The position numbers and the translations under genes are program-made. The notes beneath the pieces were generated by a model that ran no database searches, had not been told where the DNA came from, and saw only the letters and a list, made by a program, of their open reading frames with translations. Of a stretch of DNA of 64,000 nucleotides, positions 44,138 to 53,204 are shown in pieces (positions within the stretch are counted from its first letter, which is position 1; the number at the start of each line of letters is the position of its first letter). This DNA is from Flavobacteriales bacterium UBA2669. GTDB lineage: Bacteria; Bacteroidota; Bacteroidia; Flavobacteriales_E; Vicingaceae. Where the stretch lies: the NCBI GenBank assembly GCA_002359215.1, contig DEMN01000012.1, positions 248,001-312,000 on the forward strand, read 5' to 3'.

Positions 44138-45028
44138 TTATCTCTCACTTAAATCAAAACGATAAATCATTCTAAAATTAAAAACCAAACCGTCTTTAAA
44201 ATCAGGATTGAGTTGTTCTCTGTTATCTCCAAAACGAAAAGCAGAAACACCAACGTCAACTTTTTCATCATCAGGATAAACCCTAAAACTTCTGCCAATA
44301 GAATGTCCTACTTTTGCTTGTAACAAAACACTTTTAGTTAGATTGTATTGCAGATATCCAAAAAGTTCGTTGTTTTTCTTTACCAAATAGCTATCGTATT
44401 CTCCTAAATAATAACTTCTTACAAAAGCACTAAAAGTTGCTCCAACACTAATTTTTTTGTTTATACTATACTTGATGTCTGCCCAAATGGGTAAGGTAAA
44501 ATTAATTTCCCATTTTTCTGTTTTACGATAGATGCCCAATAATGGAACGAAAAAAGGACCAAATAATTCTTGGTTATAATACAATCCGAGGCTATAACTC
44601 TTTTTAGCAGAATAGCTTCGTTTAAGCAAACCTAACATGCCTAGCTGAAAATGATTTTTATTTACATCTTTAAGATTGGAACTGATTTTAGGAAATAACA
44701 AGTATGTTCCCGACCATTTTTCGCTATGTTTTTTGTTAATTCCTACCCTAAGGTTAAATGTAGAAACTGTAGTTTTTTCTATTTCTGGAGCTAATTGAGT
44801 AGTAATGTTCTCCCAAAAAACACCGGTAATAATAGCCAGCGAATCATTAATTTTTAAAGGAAGCGTTAAGTCTAACCCCATTTCCGATAAGGGAGCTTTT
44901 CCCGTAGTATCTTCAAAATTATTTTTTGGAGTAGGAGAGTAGTGAAACTTAATTAAATCAATGTATTCTTGAGCATAAGTACTCATGGTACCCAACAACA
45001 TAACTATTAAAATAAATTTAGGTTTCAC
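44138..45028 (-). CDS. DUF6268 family outer-membrane beta-barrel protein
   Basis: A 296-residue exported protein. Signal peptide 1-19 (ending STYAQ), then alternating hydrophobic strands consistent with a barrel: NFEDTTGKAPLSEMGLDLTLPLK, GVFWENITTQLAPE, GKYLLFPKI-like (GTYLLFPKISSNLK), YNQELFGPFFVPLLGIYRKTEKWEINFTLP and a terminal FNFRMIYRFDL. The overall pattern matches the DUF6268 family, whose function is unknown. The start is GTG at 45026-45028, preceded by an exact -7 box 24 nt upstream. It is convergent with the Lys-rich gene. Confidence 0.78.
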   Translation of the reverse strand: MKPKFILIVMLLGTMSTYAQEYIDLIKFHYSPTPKNNFEDTTGKAPLSEMGLDLTLPLKINDSLAIITGVFWENITTQLAPEIEKTTVSTFNLRVGINKKHSEKWSGTYLLFPKISSNLKDVNKNHFQLGMLGLLKRSYSAKKSYSLGLYYNQELFGPFFVPLLGIYRKTEKWEINFTLPIWADIKYSINKKISVGATFSAFVRSYYLGEYDSYLVKKNNELFGYLQYNLTKSVLLQAKVGHSIGRSFRVYPDDEKVDVGVSAFRFGDNREQLNPDFKDGLVFNFRMIYRFDLSER

Positions 45029-45052
45029 TCTATATACTAATTAAATGAAATT

Positions 45053-45060
45053 CAAAAATA
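45053..45060 (-). promoter_or_regulatory. Putative -7 promoter box (TATTTTTG) for the DUF6268 gene
   Basis: Exact TAnnTTTG match on the minus strand, 24 nt upstream of the GTG start. It lies in the 84-nt gap after the metallophosphoesterase gene. No -33 TTG seen. Confidence 0.4.
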
Positions 45061-45112
45061 GAAAAATAGTTATTGATTTACCTAAAAGCTAAATAAAATG
45101 TGAAAAATCAAT

Positions 45113-46363
45113 TTACCCCAACTCAAACACAGTAATTTCAGGCAATATTCCCACCCTTCCGGGATAACCTAAAAAGCCTAACCCTCTGTTGACATAAATT
45201 TGTTGGTTACTATGTTGGTATAAACCTGCCCATTGAGGATAAATATATTCCGAAGGACTCCATTTAAAGCCAGGAATTTCAATACCAAATTGCATGCCGT
45301 GAGTATGTCCTGAAAAGGTAACAGCAATATCTTGGTGTTCTTTTAATATTTGAGCTTCCCAATGTGATGGGTCGTGACTTAAAAGCAATTTAACATCTTC
45401 TTGTAAACAGCCATTTTTTGCTTTTTCAATATCTCCGTACTTTGGAAATCGCATTCCGTGTCCCCAATTTTCTACACCAATAATTGCTAAGCGTTCGTTG
45501 TCTTTTTCAAGAATATGATGCTCATTGTTAAGTAATTTCCAACCCATTTTGGCGTGAATTTCCTTCATCAATTTCAGGTTGTGCTGTTTGCCCTCAACAT
45601 CTTCCGGTTGGTAAAAATAATCGCCATAATCGTGGTTTCCCAATACGGAATAAACACCTAGAGGAGCTTGTATTTTTTTAAGTGTGTCAATAAAAGGCAA
45701 AGCCTCTTCACTTATGTCATTTACTAAATCGCCTGTAAAGAAAATAATATCAGCTTGTTGTTTATTTATTAGTTGCACAGCTTCTTCTAATGGTGTACTC
45801 GACACAAAACTACCTGTATGAATATCAGAAATCTGTATAATTTTAAGTCCTTTAAAAGCTTTCGGTAAGTTTGGGATTTTTAGCTTTTGTTTTCTAACAG
45901 TGTAATCAAAAGCAGAATTGAACATTCCAAATAATAATGTGCCAAAAGGAATGGCAGAAGCCACAATAGCCGTTTTCTTTAAAAAAGTTCTTCTGCCAAT
46001 ATCTTGTTGTATTTTTTCAGAACGAAATTTTTTAATGATATTTTTTTTGATGAACAGAATGACAGATTGTAAATCATACATCATTACAAACAAAACACCT
46101 ACAATTTTAGAGACATAAATAACGAATATAATACCCATTAAATAGGTTCTCAAAATTTTAGGAATAGCAGCTTTTTCAATAAAAAATGAAGAGGTATAAG
46201 CAAGTGTAGCTAGTATCATAAGTGTAAATATCCAGTAAGCAATAATAATGGATTTTCGCCAAGTTTTTGCTAATGGTTCCGTTAGCTTTTTAATTGAACG
46301 GAAGTAGTACCAATCTATTACTAAAACAAAAATGGAAGCAGTTATAATAAACTTAAAATACAT
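45113..46363 (-). CDS. Membrane-anchored metallophosphoesterase (YkuE-like)
   Basis: A 416-residue membrane protein. About four transmembrane segments lie at residues 3-20, 40-60, 75-100 and 130-150, the last preceding a catalytic domain facing the periplasm or cytoplasm (topology unproven). The calcineurin-like phosphoesterase motifs are intact: LKIIQISDIHTGSF near 173, FFTGDLVND near 208, VLGNHDYGDY near 240, LLLSHDPSHWE near 325 and VTFSGHTHGMQFG near 350. Some YkuE-like members hydrolyse UDP-2,3-diacylglucosamine or phospholipid headgroups; the substrate here is undetermined. It is divergent from the TonB-type receptor gene, with 137 nt between. Confidence 0.9.
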   Translation of the reverse strand: MYFKFIITASIFVLVIDWYYFRSIKKLTEPLAKTWRKSIIIAYWIFTLMILATLAYTSSFFIEKAAIPKILRTYLMGIIFVIYVSKIVGVLFVMMYDLQSVILFIKKNIIKKFRSEKIQQDIGRRTFLKKTAIVASAIPFGTLLFGMFNSAFDYTVRKQKLKIPNLPKAFKGLKIIQISDIHTGSFVSSTPLEEAVQLINKQQADIIFFTGDLVNDISEEALPFIDTLKKIQAPLGVYSVLGNHDYGDYFYQPEDVEGKQHNLKLMKEIHAKMGWKLLNNEHHILEKDNERLAIIGVENWGHGMRFPKYGDIEKAKNGCLQEDVKLLLSHDPSHWEAQILKEHQDIAVTFSGHTHGMQFGIEIPGFKWSPSEYIYPQWAGLYQHSNQQIYVNRGLGFLGYPGRVGILPEITVFELG

Positions 46364-46485
46364 AGATTTTTAAATAGAAGTACAAAAGAACGTAAAATCC
46401 TTGTCATTCTTTGTTTACAATAGCTTAAACCGATTATTTTTTTGTTAAAATCTCCTAAAAAAAATAATCTAAAAATGCTTATTCT

Positions 46486-46493
46486 TAGCTTTG
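46486..46493 (+). promoter_or_regulatory. -7 promoter box (TAGCTTTG) abutting the receptor start codon
   Basis: Exact TAnnTTTG match that ends 7 nt before the ATG at 46501. If it is functional, the transcript would begin at or within a few nucleotides of the start codon. Confidence 0.5.
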
Positions 46494-46500
46494 TCGACTT

Positions 46501-48921
46501 ATGCAAGTTATAAAAATTATAATTCTTCAGTTGTTTACAGCTATAATTTTCACTACTACTTTGTCAGCTCAAGGGGGAGGAAAAACATACGATTTTTCAG
46601 GTAAAGTTATTGATGATAAAGGAGAACTATTGCCCTATGTGGCGGTGGCTATTTATAAAACTGCTGATTCTACTTATGTAAAAGGAGCAGCTACTGATAT
46701 GGACGGGAAGTTTGAAATTCCACTTTCCAACGGAAATTACTATGCTAAGTTATCTTTTTTAAGTTTTGAGAATAAAATCATTCCTAACATAGAAATTGCT
46801 AATAAAGCAGTAGAAATGAAGAAAATTGTGATGAGATCATCTTCATTAGCCTTAGATGAATTTGAAGTGGTAGAAGAAAAAAAGCTGATGGAAATGGATT
46901 TGGATAAGCGAGTTTTTAATGTAGATAAAGATATTACCAACCAAGGAGCTGATGCTACAGAGGTATTAAACAGCGTACCTTCTGTTGATGTTGATATTGA
47001 TGGAAATGTGAGTTTAAGAGGAAGTGGAAATGTAAGAATTTTAATAAATGGTAAACCTTCTGGAATGACAGGTATGAGTACTTCTCAGGCATTAAAACAA
47101 TTACAAGGAAATCAGATTGAAAAAATTGAAGTGATTACCAACCCATCCTCAAGATATGATGCTGAAGGAGAGGTAGGGATTATTAATATTATTCTTAAAA
47201 AAGATAAAAGAGAAGGTATAAACGGAGTTGTAAATGTCGATGTTGGCTACCCAAGTAATTATGGTGGAGGGTTTAACTTAAACATTAAAAAAGAAAAGAT
47301 TAACTATTTTTTTGGTTACGGAGTAAATTATAGAGAATCTCCCGGTACAAGTATCTCTATGCAACGTTTTTTCTACCCAGATACTTCTTTCAGTTATGAA
47401 AGTGTTTCAGAGACAGAAAGAAATACCATTAATCACAATTTTAGAGCAGGAACGAGTTATGATTGGAATGAGTATAATTCTGTAACATTTTCAGGTAGTT
47501 TTAATGCAGGAGATGCTGATAATAGTGTAAAACTTCAATACTCTGATTTTAATAATTTAGATTTACCAACACAAGTAGTTTATAGAGACGAGGTAGAAGA
47601 TAAAGATCTCTCTTCTTATGATGTTTCCTTTAATTATAGAAAAACCTTTAAGCAGAAAGATAGACTATTTACTATAGATGCTCAAAAATCGGGAGCAATG
47701 GATTTTGAAGATTCATTTATTTATCAAAAATCTACTGACGCTTCTCAAAACTCTGTTCAAAGTGTATATAATAATGAGAAATCTGATGATTGGTTATTTC
47801 AAGCAGATTATGTTCATCCATATAAAGAAGGAAAGTTTGAAACAGGTTTAAAGTCTACTTTAAGAACTATTACCAATCCTTATGCAGTAGGAACTTTTAA
47901 TGATGCTTCTCAACAATTTGAAGCTCTACCTGGCTTTTATAATGATATGGAGTATAACGAAAACATTTATGCAGCCTATATGATGTTTGGTAATAAGGTT
48001 AAAAAGAAATTTTCCTATCAGTTGGGTGTAAGAGCTGAATATTCGGATGTGACTACCTTATTAAAGCTAACAGATGAAGAAAATAACAGACAGTATTTTA
48101 ATTTATTTCCGAGTGTACATTTTTCGTATGAATTAAAAAATGAAAATTCTGTTCAGTTGAGTTATAGCAAGAGAATTCAACGTCCAAGGCATTGGTTTTT
48201 ATTGCCATTTTTTAGTTTTAGTGATGCTAGAAATGTTTTTTCAGGAAATCCTAATTTAGATCCTGAACTTTCAGATTCTTATGAAGCAGGGTATTTAAAA
48301 ATGTGGAAAAAAGGTTCTTTACTTTCTAGTGTTTATTACCGCTATACTACAGATGTTATTACTAGAATTATTGTTCCTGATGATGAAGGAAATACTATCC
48401 GCTTGCCTTATAATTTAGGAACAAGAGATGCTTATGGTGTTGAATTTTCTGGTTCTTATGAGCCGTTTAAAGTGTGGAGTGTAAGAGGCAGTTTTAACTT
48501 TTTTAGAGAAATTCAAGAAGGTGAATTGAATAACCAACGTTATGATGCAGATACTTATACTTGGTCAACAAGGTTAAACTCAAAATGGACAATAAAAAAG
48601 AAAGTGAATTTACAAGCATCAGCATTTTATAGAGCTCCTCGTCAGGAAGTACAAGGAAATGATAAATCAATGTATTCTTTAGATGCTGGTTTTTCCTTCG
48701 ATTTGCTAAAAGGTAAAGGAACAATCACTTTTAATGTGAACGATATTTTTAATACGCGTAAATGGAGAGGAACTTCAGAAGGAGATAATTTCATTTCTGT
48801 AAATGAAAGACAATGGAGAACACGTTGGGTTCGTTTAAGTTTCTCTTATAGAATTAATCAGCAAAAGAAAAGGCAAGAAAATTACCAAAGAGATTTTAAT
48901 GGTGATTTTGAAGGAGGATAA
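46501..48921 (+). CDS. TonB-dependent receptor-like outer-membrane protein
   Basis: An 806-residue outer-membrane protein. Signal peptide 1-23 (ending LSAQ), then a carboxypeptidase-regulatory-like domain (about 30-105, GKVIDDKGELLPYVAVAIYKT), a plug domain (about 125-235, NQGADATEVLNSVPSVDVD and GSGNVRILINGKPSGM) and a barrel of the Bacteroidota OMP_b-brl_3 type (about 240-790, with KRIQRPRHWFLLPFF and FSGNPNLDPELSDSYEAGY). No obvious TonB box is visible between the signal and the first domain. The substrate (siderophore, peptide, glycan) is unknown, and there is no SusD partner. It stands as a single-gene unit with a hairpin terminator. Confidence 0.9.
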   Translation: MQVIKIIILQLFTAIIFTTTLSAQGGGKTYDFSGKVIDDKGELLPYVAVAIYKTADSTYVKGAATDMDGKFEIPLSNGNYYAKLSFLSFENKIIPNIEIANKAVEMKKIVMRSSSLALDEFEVVEEKKLMEMDLDKRVFNVDKDITNQGADATEVLNSVPSVDVDIDGNVSLRGSGNVRILINGKPSGMTGMSTSQALKQLQGNQIEKIEVITNPSSRYDAEGEVGIINIILKKDKREGINGVVNVDVGYPSNYGGGFNLNIKKEKINYFFGYGVNYRESPGTSISMQRFFYPDTSFSYESVSETERNTINHNFRAGTSYDWNEYNSVTFSGSFNAGDADNSVKLQYSDFNNLDLPTQVVYRDEVEDKDLSSYDVSFNYRKTFKQKDRLFTIDAQKSGAMDFEDSFIYQKSTDASQNSVQSVYNNEKSDDWLFQADYVHPYKEGKFETGLKSTLRTITNPYAVGTFNDASQQFEALPGFYNDMEYNENIYAAYMMFGNKVKKKFSYQLGVRAEYSDVTTLLKLTDEENNRQYFNLFPSVHFSYELKNENSVQLSYSKRIQRPRHWFLLPFFSFSDARNVFSGNPNLDPELSDSYEAGYLKMWKKGSLLSSVYYRYTTDVITRIIVPDDEGNTIRLPYNLGTRDAYGVEFSGSYEPFKVWSVRGSFNFFREIQEGELNNQRYDADTYTWSTRLNSKWTIKKKVNLQASAFYRAPRQEVQGNDKSMYSLDAGFSFDLLKGKGTITFNVNDIFNTRKWRGTSEGDNFISVNERQWRTRWVRLSFSYRINQQKKRQENYQRDFNGDFEGG

Positions 48922-48930
48922 GAAGTCACT

Positions 48931-48953
48931 AATCCCCTGAAGAGGGATTTTTC
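48931..48953 (+). terminator. Probable terminator after the receptor gene
   Basis: Arms AATCCC (48931-48936) and GGGATT (48944-48949) with a 7-nt loop, followed by TTT. It lies 9 nt after the stop codon. The stem is short, so confidence is moderate. Confidence 0.55.
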
Positions 48954-49016
48954 CATTTCATCACGCCAATAGTTTTGTCATTCTAAGTTTGTGAAGAATA
49001 AAGACCTTAGGAAAAA

Positions 49017-49301
49017 TCAAATCGAATTTTCAATTTCATCCATCTTTTCAGCCAAGGTAATGTCTTTTTGAGTAATACCTCCGGCATCGTGTGTAGTTAA
49101 TGTTACCGTTACTTTATTATAAACATTACTCCATTCAGGATGGTGTTGCATTGTTTCGGCAATAGTTGCAACAGCATTAATAAATTGTATGGATTCTAAA
49201 AAATCAGTGAAAACAAATTTTTTTTCAATACGATTATCTAGTAGTTTCCAGTTGTTTAATTGAAGGAGAGCGGATTTTATTTTATCTTCGGTTAATAGCA
49301 T
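49017..49301 (-). CDS. 4a-hydroxytetrahydrobiopterin dehydratase (PCD/DCoH)
   Basis: A 94-residue pterin-4a-carbinolamine dehydratase that recycles oxidised tetrahydropterin cofactor, normally after aromatic amino-acid hydroxylation. The active-site motif is ETMQHHPEWSNVYNKVTVTL near residues 48-67, with the paired histidines and W, followed by the TTHDAGGITQKDITLA segment. The length and motifs are canonical. No hydroxylase gene is in the window. The ATG at 49301 has an exact -7 box 46 nt upstream. Confidence 0.93.
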   Translation of the reverse strand: MLLTEDKIKSALLQLNNWKLLDNRIEKKFVFTDFLESIQFINAVATIAETMQHHPEWSNVYNKVTVTLTTHDAGGITQKDITLAEKMDEIENSI

Positions 49302-49347
49302 AATTGTGTGTGGGTTAAAATGGATATCAATAGTAACTTTACTTTAC

Positions 49348-49355
49348 CAAAGGTA
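49348..49355 (-). promoter_or_regulatory. Putative -7 promoter box (TACCTTTG) for the pterin dehydratase gene
   Basis: Exact TAnnTTTG match on the minus strand, 46 nt upstream of the start codon. No -33 TTG at standard spacing. Confidence 0.4.
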
Positions 49356-49501
49356 ATAAAATTTAGCTTAATAGGAATTTATGTCTTTTTTAAAGTTAGA
49401 TTTCTATGGCTATGCGAACTATATAAAAACTTCTATTTACAGATATGGAGGTTTGCTTAAGAGGAAAGCTTAATACCCTTTTTAAAGAGGGTGAAAAAAT
49501 G

Positions 49502-49509
49502 TATATTTG
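49502..49509 (+). promoter_or_regulatory. Putative -7 promoter box (TATATTTG) for the DUF305 gene
   Basis: Exact TAnnTTTG match, 48 nt upstream of the ATG at 49558. A small ACCCT/AGGGT hairpin lies just upstream (49475-49492). Confidence 0.4.
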
Positions 49510-49557
49510 AAATAATTAACTGCATACGTAGAAATATATTAATCTAAAAATAAGAAA

Positions 49558-50049
49558 ATGGAAGATAATCACAGAATGAATCAGAACAAAAGAAATAAAG
49601 GTCAGTATACAAAATTCGCATTGATGTTGTTAGGATCTTTTATTGCAATGTACATCACAATGTATTTTAACACCTATGAAATAGACCATGTTTATTTTAG
49701 TCTTACTCGTTTTTACATGACTTGTTTAGGGATTTCTGCAATGGCAGTGATAATGTTATTATTTATGCTAAACACGTACAACGATAAAAAGAAAAATATT
49801 GCTATTGTTATGGGCAGTTTAATTCTTTTTATAAGTGCTTTAAGTTTGGTAAGAGTGCAACTTCCAGTCGGAGATGTATTGTACATGAAAGGAATGATTC
49901 CACACCATTCAATAGCTATTCTTACGAGTAAAAAGGCAGATATAAAAGACCCGGAAGTAAGGAAATTAGCAGATGAAATTATAAAGGCTCAAGAAAAAGA
50001 AATAGCAGAAATGAAAGCACTTATTAAAAGGTTGCAGTCAGATAATTAA
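49558..50049 (+). CDS. DUF305 membrane protein
   Basis: A 163-residue membrane protein with three transmembrane helices (about 20-40, 55-75 and 80-100) and a C-terminal DUF305-type helical segment. The latter holds the signature MIPHHSIAILTSKKADIKDPEVRKLADEIIKAQEKEIAEMKALI (described by its parts MIPHHSIAI near 120 and AQEKEIAEM near 145). DUF305 proteins often go with copper or other metal handling, and the Met and His pair here fits, but no metal is proven. It is a single gene, convergent with the GH3 fusion gene. Confidence 0.85.
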   Translation: MEDNHRMNQNKRNKGQYTKFALMLLGSFIAMYITMYFNTYEIDHVYFSLTRFYMTCLGISAMAVIMLLFMLNTYNDKKKNIAIVMGSLILFISALSLVRVQLPVGDVLYMKGMIPHHSIAILTSKKADIKDPEVRKLADEIIKAQEKEIAEMKALIKRLQSDN

Positions 50050-50098
50050 TTTATTCTGACGAACAATTAAATCTTTATTTGTAAATACATTTGTAAAA

Positions 50099-53062
50099 CT
50101 AATCCACTAATTGTTTTCGCTTATTTATGGCATCATAAATTACTTGTTGAATATCTGTTCTAATATTCATTTTTAGTAACTTTTTGTTTTCTGCATCAGG
50201 ATGTATTCTGTTCGACATAAATACATAAACCACTTGCTCTACAGGGTCAGCCCAAACGAGTGTTCCTGTAAAACCTGAGTGACCAAAACTATCAAAAGAA
50301 ACACAATTACAAGTTGGTCCGCCACCTTCCATCATTGGCTTGTCGAAACCAGCAGCCCTACGGTTATCGCTTTCATCACAAAACTGGCATTTAATGTATT
50401 CATTTAGCGTTTCCTCACTAATGTATCTTTTACCACCATAATAACCTTTGTTTAAATACATTTGCATTAATTTACCCATGTCATTGGCATTAGAAAATAC
50501 ACCTGCATGTCCGCCAACTCCGCCCAACATAGCAGAACCCGGGTCATGAACATCACCATGAATAAGTTGTTTTCTAAACACTTTGTCATATTCTGTTGGC
50601 ACAATTCTGTCTAATGGAAATTTTCTTCTCGGAATATAGCCCGCAGTGCTCATTCCCATTTGTGAATAAACGTCATCTACATATTGTGATAAGGATTTTC
50701 CCGATTGCTTTTCAATAATTTTCATCATAAAATAATAGCCTAAATCGCTGTATCGGTATTCTTTTGTTTTTATAGGTCCTTTTAAAATACGTTGAAAAAT
50801 AAAATCGGGATATTCTTGATTAATGTAAAGGTTCTTAGCAACTCTGTAAGGATAATAAACAGTAGAATCTTTGCTGTAAATTACAGAATCTAACACACCA
50901 TTTCGCATGGTTTTAACATAAAATGGAACCCAAGCTTGTAAGCCCGATTGGTGAGCCAAAATTTCTCTTAAATTAAGGTTGCTATATTCAGAACTATCAG
51001 GAATTAAATCTGGTAAGTAATCACCTAAGTTGTTGTCTAAACTCAGTTTGCCTTTATCTTGCAATTGCATTAATCCCAACAAAGAAGCAGAAATTTTTGT
51101 TACCGAAGCCACATCGTAAATAGAATTAATGGTGGTAGGAATTTTATTATCGTAAGTATGGTGTCCAAAAGCTTTGTGGTAAATTACTTTGTTGTTTTTA
51201 GCTACAAAAACCTGACAACCGGGATAGGCTTGCTCTAAAATTCCCGATAAAGCAATGGAATCTATGCGATACAAATCTTCGGTACGTAAGCCAACATCTT
51301 CAGGCTCGCCATAAGCCAATCTGCCAATAGGACTAATGTCAATTCCAGTTCCTGCAACTAAGTTTTCGGAAACACTTACGGGCAATTTTCCGTTGGCACC
51401 AATAGCTCCAAAAATAAGCTGAGCCGCTCCACTTTGTGCGTAAGGATTGTTTTGATAAGCCATAATTAATCCGTCAGTATTTTCTGCTTCGGGGAAATCT
51501 ATTAAGCTATACGGATTAGCAAAAACAGTAAGGATAACCTTTGTTTTTTCTTGCAGCTTGGCAATAAATGATTTAGTAGCGGCATCAATATCATATTTTT
51601 TCCATGGATGTTTATCTGATTTATGTATTCCAACAATTACTAAATTGTGCTGACTAAGGTTTTTTAATAATTTAATAGTATCTTCTTTAGAGATATCTTC
51701 AGCAGAATAATGCGTAATGTTTGTATATAAACCTAAAGTCTGCTGAAAGTGGTTTTCGCCTTCATTACCAATACTTAAACTAGTAATATTAAGCGTGTCT
51801 AAAGTTTTTATGGGTAAAATGTCAGCATTGTTTTTAAGCACAGTTAAAGCAGCATGAAACAGCTTTTTGTTGTGAACTTCGTACTTCTTTTTATTTAAAT
51901 CTGCGTATAGATTTTTGGCTGCTACTTTTTTATTTTTATGAACGCCTGTCCATTCTTTAGCTCTTAATATTTTTAGGCAACGGGCAGAAATTTCTTCTTC
52001 AGAAATTTCTCCATTTTCAATGGCTTTTTTTATTTCAGTAATAGCTGTAGGTACATCGCCCGAAAAAAGCAACACATCATTTCCTGCTAATAAGGCTTTT
52101 ACATCCACCACTCCCGGAGGAAATAAATTGCTAACGCCTTTCATATTTAGTGCATCAGTAAAAATTAATCCTTTAAAACCCAAGGTATCTTTTAGTAAAT
52201 GCGTTACCACATTTTTCGATAAAGTAGTAGCAGTTCCTGCTTCTTCTGCGTAAGCGGGAATATCTAAATGAGCCACCATCATACTCGCTAATTGTTTGTT
52301 GATTAATTCCTTAAATGGGTAAAGTTCTATACTGTCCATTCTCTTTTTAGAATGATTTATAACAGGAAGGGCTTTATGAGAATCTTTATCTGTATCTCCG
52401 TGACCGGGAAAGTGTTTGGCATTAGCCATCACCTTTACAGCTTGCATTCCTTGCATGTAGGCAATTCCTTTTAAGGCTACATTTTCTTTTTGTTCACCAA
52501 AGGAACGAGCATTAATAATCGGATTTTTAGGATTAACATTAATATCTACCACGGGAGCAAAATTTACCTGAATACCTAATCGTTTACATTGTTCGCCAAT
52601 ATCAACACCCATCTGATAAATTAACTCATTGTTTTGAATAGCTCCCAAGGTCATTTGCCACGGATATTTAATAGTACTGTCCAATCGCATTGCCAAGCCC
52701 CATTCGCCATCAATAGAAATTAATAAAGGTATTTTGCTTTTTTGTTGGTAGCGGTTGTAAAGCGTTGCCTCACGAACAGGGCCACCTTGCATAAAAATTA
52801 ATCCGCCAATGTGGTTTTCTGTTATTAGTTTTTCAATTTCAGTAACATGTTTAGCATCTTTGTTAGAATAAGCAGCCACCATTAGCAGCTGACCAATTTT
52901 TTCATCTAACGTTAGCGTTTGGATAAGCGAATCTGCCCAAGGAGTTTCATTAATGATAAATTCTGGTAGCGTATTTTTTGGCTTTGAGACCTCCATAGTT
53001 GGCTCAACAAAAGCACTTGAGGCAAGAAATAATAAAAAAGAAAAACTAATGAAACGCTTCAT
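50099..53062 (-). CDS. GH3 family glycosidase fused to a beta-lactamase-type serine hydrolase
   Basis: A 987-residue exported bifunctional protein. The signal peptide begins at MKRFISF; a TTG three codons upstream (53071) is possible but less likely. The N-terminal GH3 part (about 35-370) has NagZ-like motifs: KHFPGHGDTDKDSHKALP near 215 and the nucleophile Asp in FTDALNMKG near 300. A GH3 C-terminal sandwich follows (about 395-560). The C-terminal part (about 600-970) is a serine hydrolase with SxxK (ASVTKISA near 648), YSDLGY in place of YxN, and HSGFTG near the third motif. The combination points to periplasmic peptidoglycan trimming or recycling. Fusions of this type are known in Bacteroidota. 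Confidence 0.92.
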   Translation of the reverse strand: MKRFISFSFLLFLASSAFVEPTMEVSKPKNTLPEFIINETPWADSLIQTLTLDEKIGQLLMVAAYSNKDAKHVTEIEKLITENHIGGLIFMQGGPVREATLYNRYQQKSKIPLLISIDGEWGLAMRLDSTIKYPWQMTLGAIQNNELIYQMGVDIGEQCKRLGIQVNFAPVVDINVNPKNPIINARSFGEQKENVALKGIAYMQGMQAVKVMANAKHFPGHGDTDKDSHKALPVINHSKKRMDSIELYPFKELINKQLASMMVAHLDIPAYAEEAGTATTLSKNVVTHLLKDTLGFKGLIFTDALNMKGVSNLFPPGVVDVKALLAGNDVLLFSGDVPTAITEIKKAIENGEISEEEISARCLKILRAKEWTGVHKNKKVAAKNLYADLNKKKYEVHNKKLFHAALTVLKNNADILPIKTLDTLNITSLSIGNEGENHFQQTLGLYTNITHYSAEDISKEDTIKLLKNLSQHNLVIVGIHKSDKHPWKKYDIDAATKSFIAKLQEKTKVILTVFANPYSLIDFPEAENTDGLIMAYQNNPYAQSGAAQLIFGAIGANGKLPVSVSENLVAGTGIDISPIGRLAYGEPEDVGLRTEDLYRIDSIALSGILEQAYPGCQVFVAKNNKVIYHKAFGHHTYDNKIPTTINSIYDVASVTKISASLLGLMQLQDKGKLSLDNNLGDYLPDLIPDSSEYSNLNLREILAHQSGLQAWVPFYVKTMRNGVLDSVIYSKDSTVYYPYRVAKNLYINQEYPDFIFQRILKGPIKTKEYRYSDLGYYFMMKIIEKQSGKSLSQYVDDVYSQMGMSTAGYIPRRKFPLDRIVPTEYDKVFRKQLIHGDVHDPGSAMLGGVGGHAGVFSNANDMGKLMQMYLNKGYYGGKRYISEETLNEYIKCQFCDESDNRRAAGFDKPMMEGGGPTCNCVSFDSFGHSGFTGTLVWADPVEQVVYVFMSNRIHPDAENKKLLKMNIRTDIQQVIYDAINKRKQLVD

Positions 53063-53190
53063 GAAATCCAATTAAATTGATAAGCTATAAAATTAAGGCT
53101 AAAATTGAGCCAATTCCTTATGAGTATAACGTGTTTTTAACAAAAAATTGTTTGTTTAGGATGGGAATAAAATTATCCAACAAAATAACC

Positions 53191-53198
53191 TACTTTTG
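53191..53198 (+). promoter_or_regulatory. -7 promoter box (TACTTTTG) abutting the helicase start codon
   Basis: Exact TAnnTTTG match ending 6 nt before the ATG at 53205. The TTG inside the box would be an alternative start codon at 53196, but I reject that because it would overlap the promoter. Confidence 0.5.
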
Positions 53199-53204
53199 CA
53201 GTAT

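Noticed and set aside
53196..53204. TTG start nine nucleotides upstream for the helicase gene
   Set aside because: The TTG is part of the TACTTTTG promoter box, and the ATG at 53205 gives the usual family N-terminus. The same reasoning rejects 54564 for the efflux operon.
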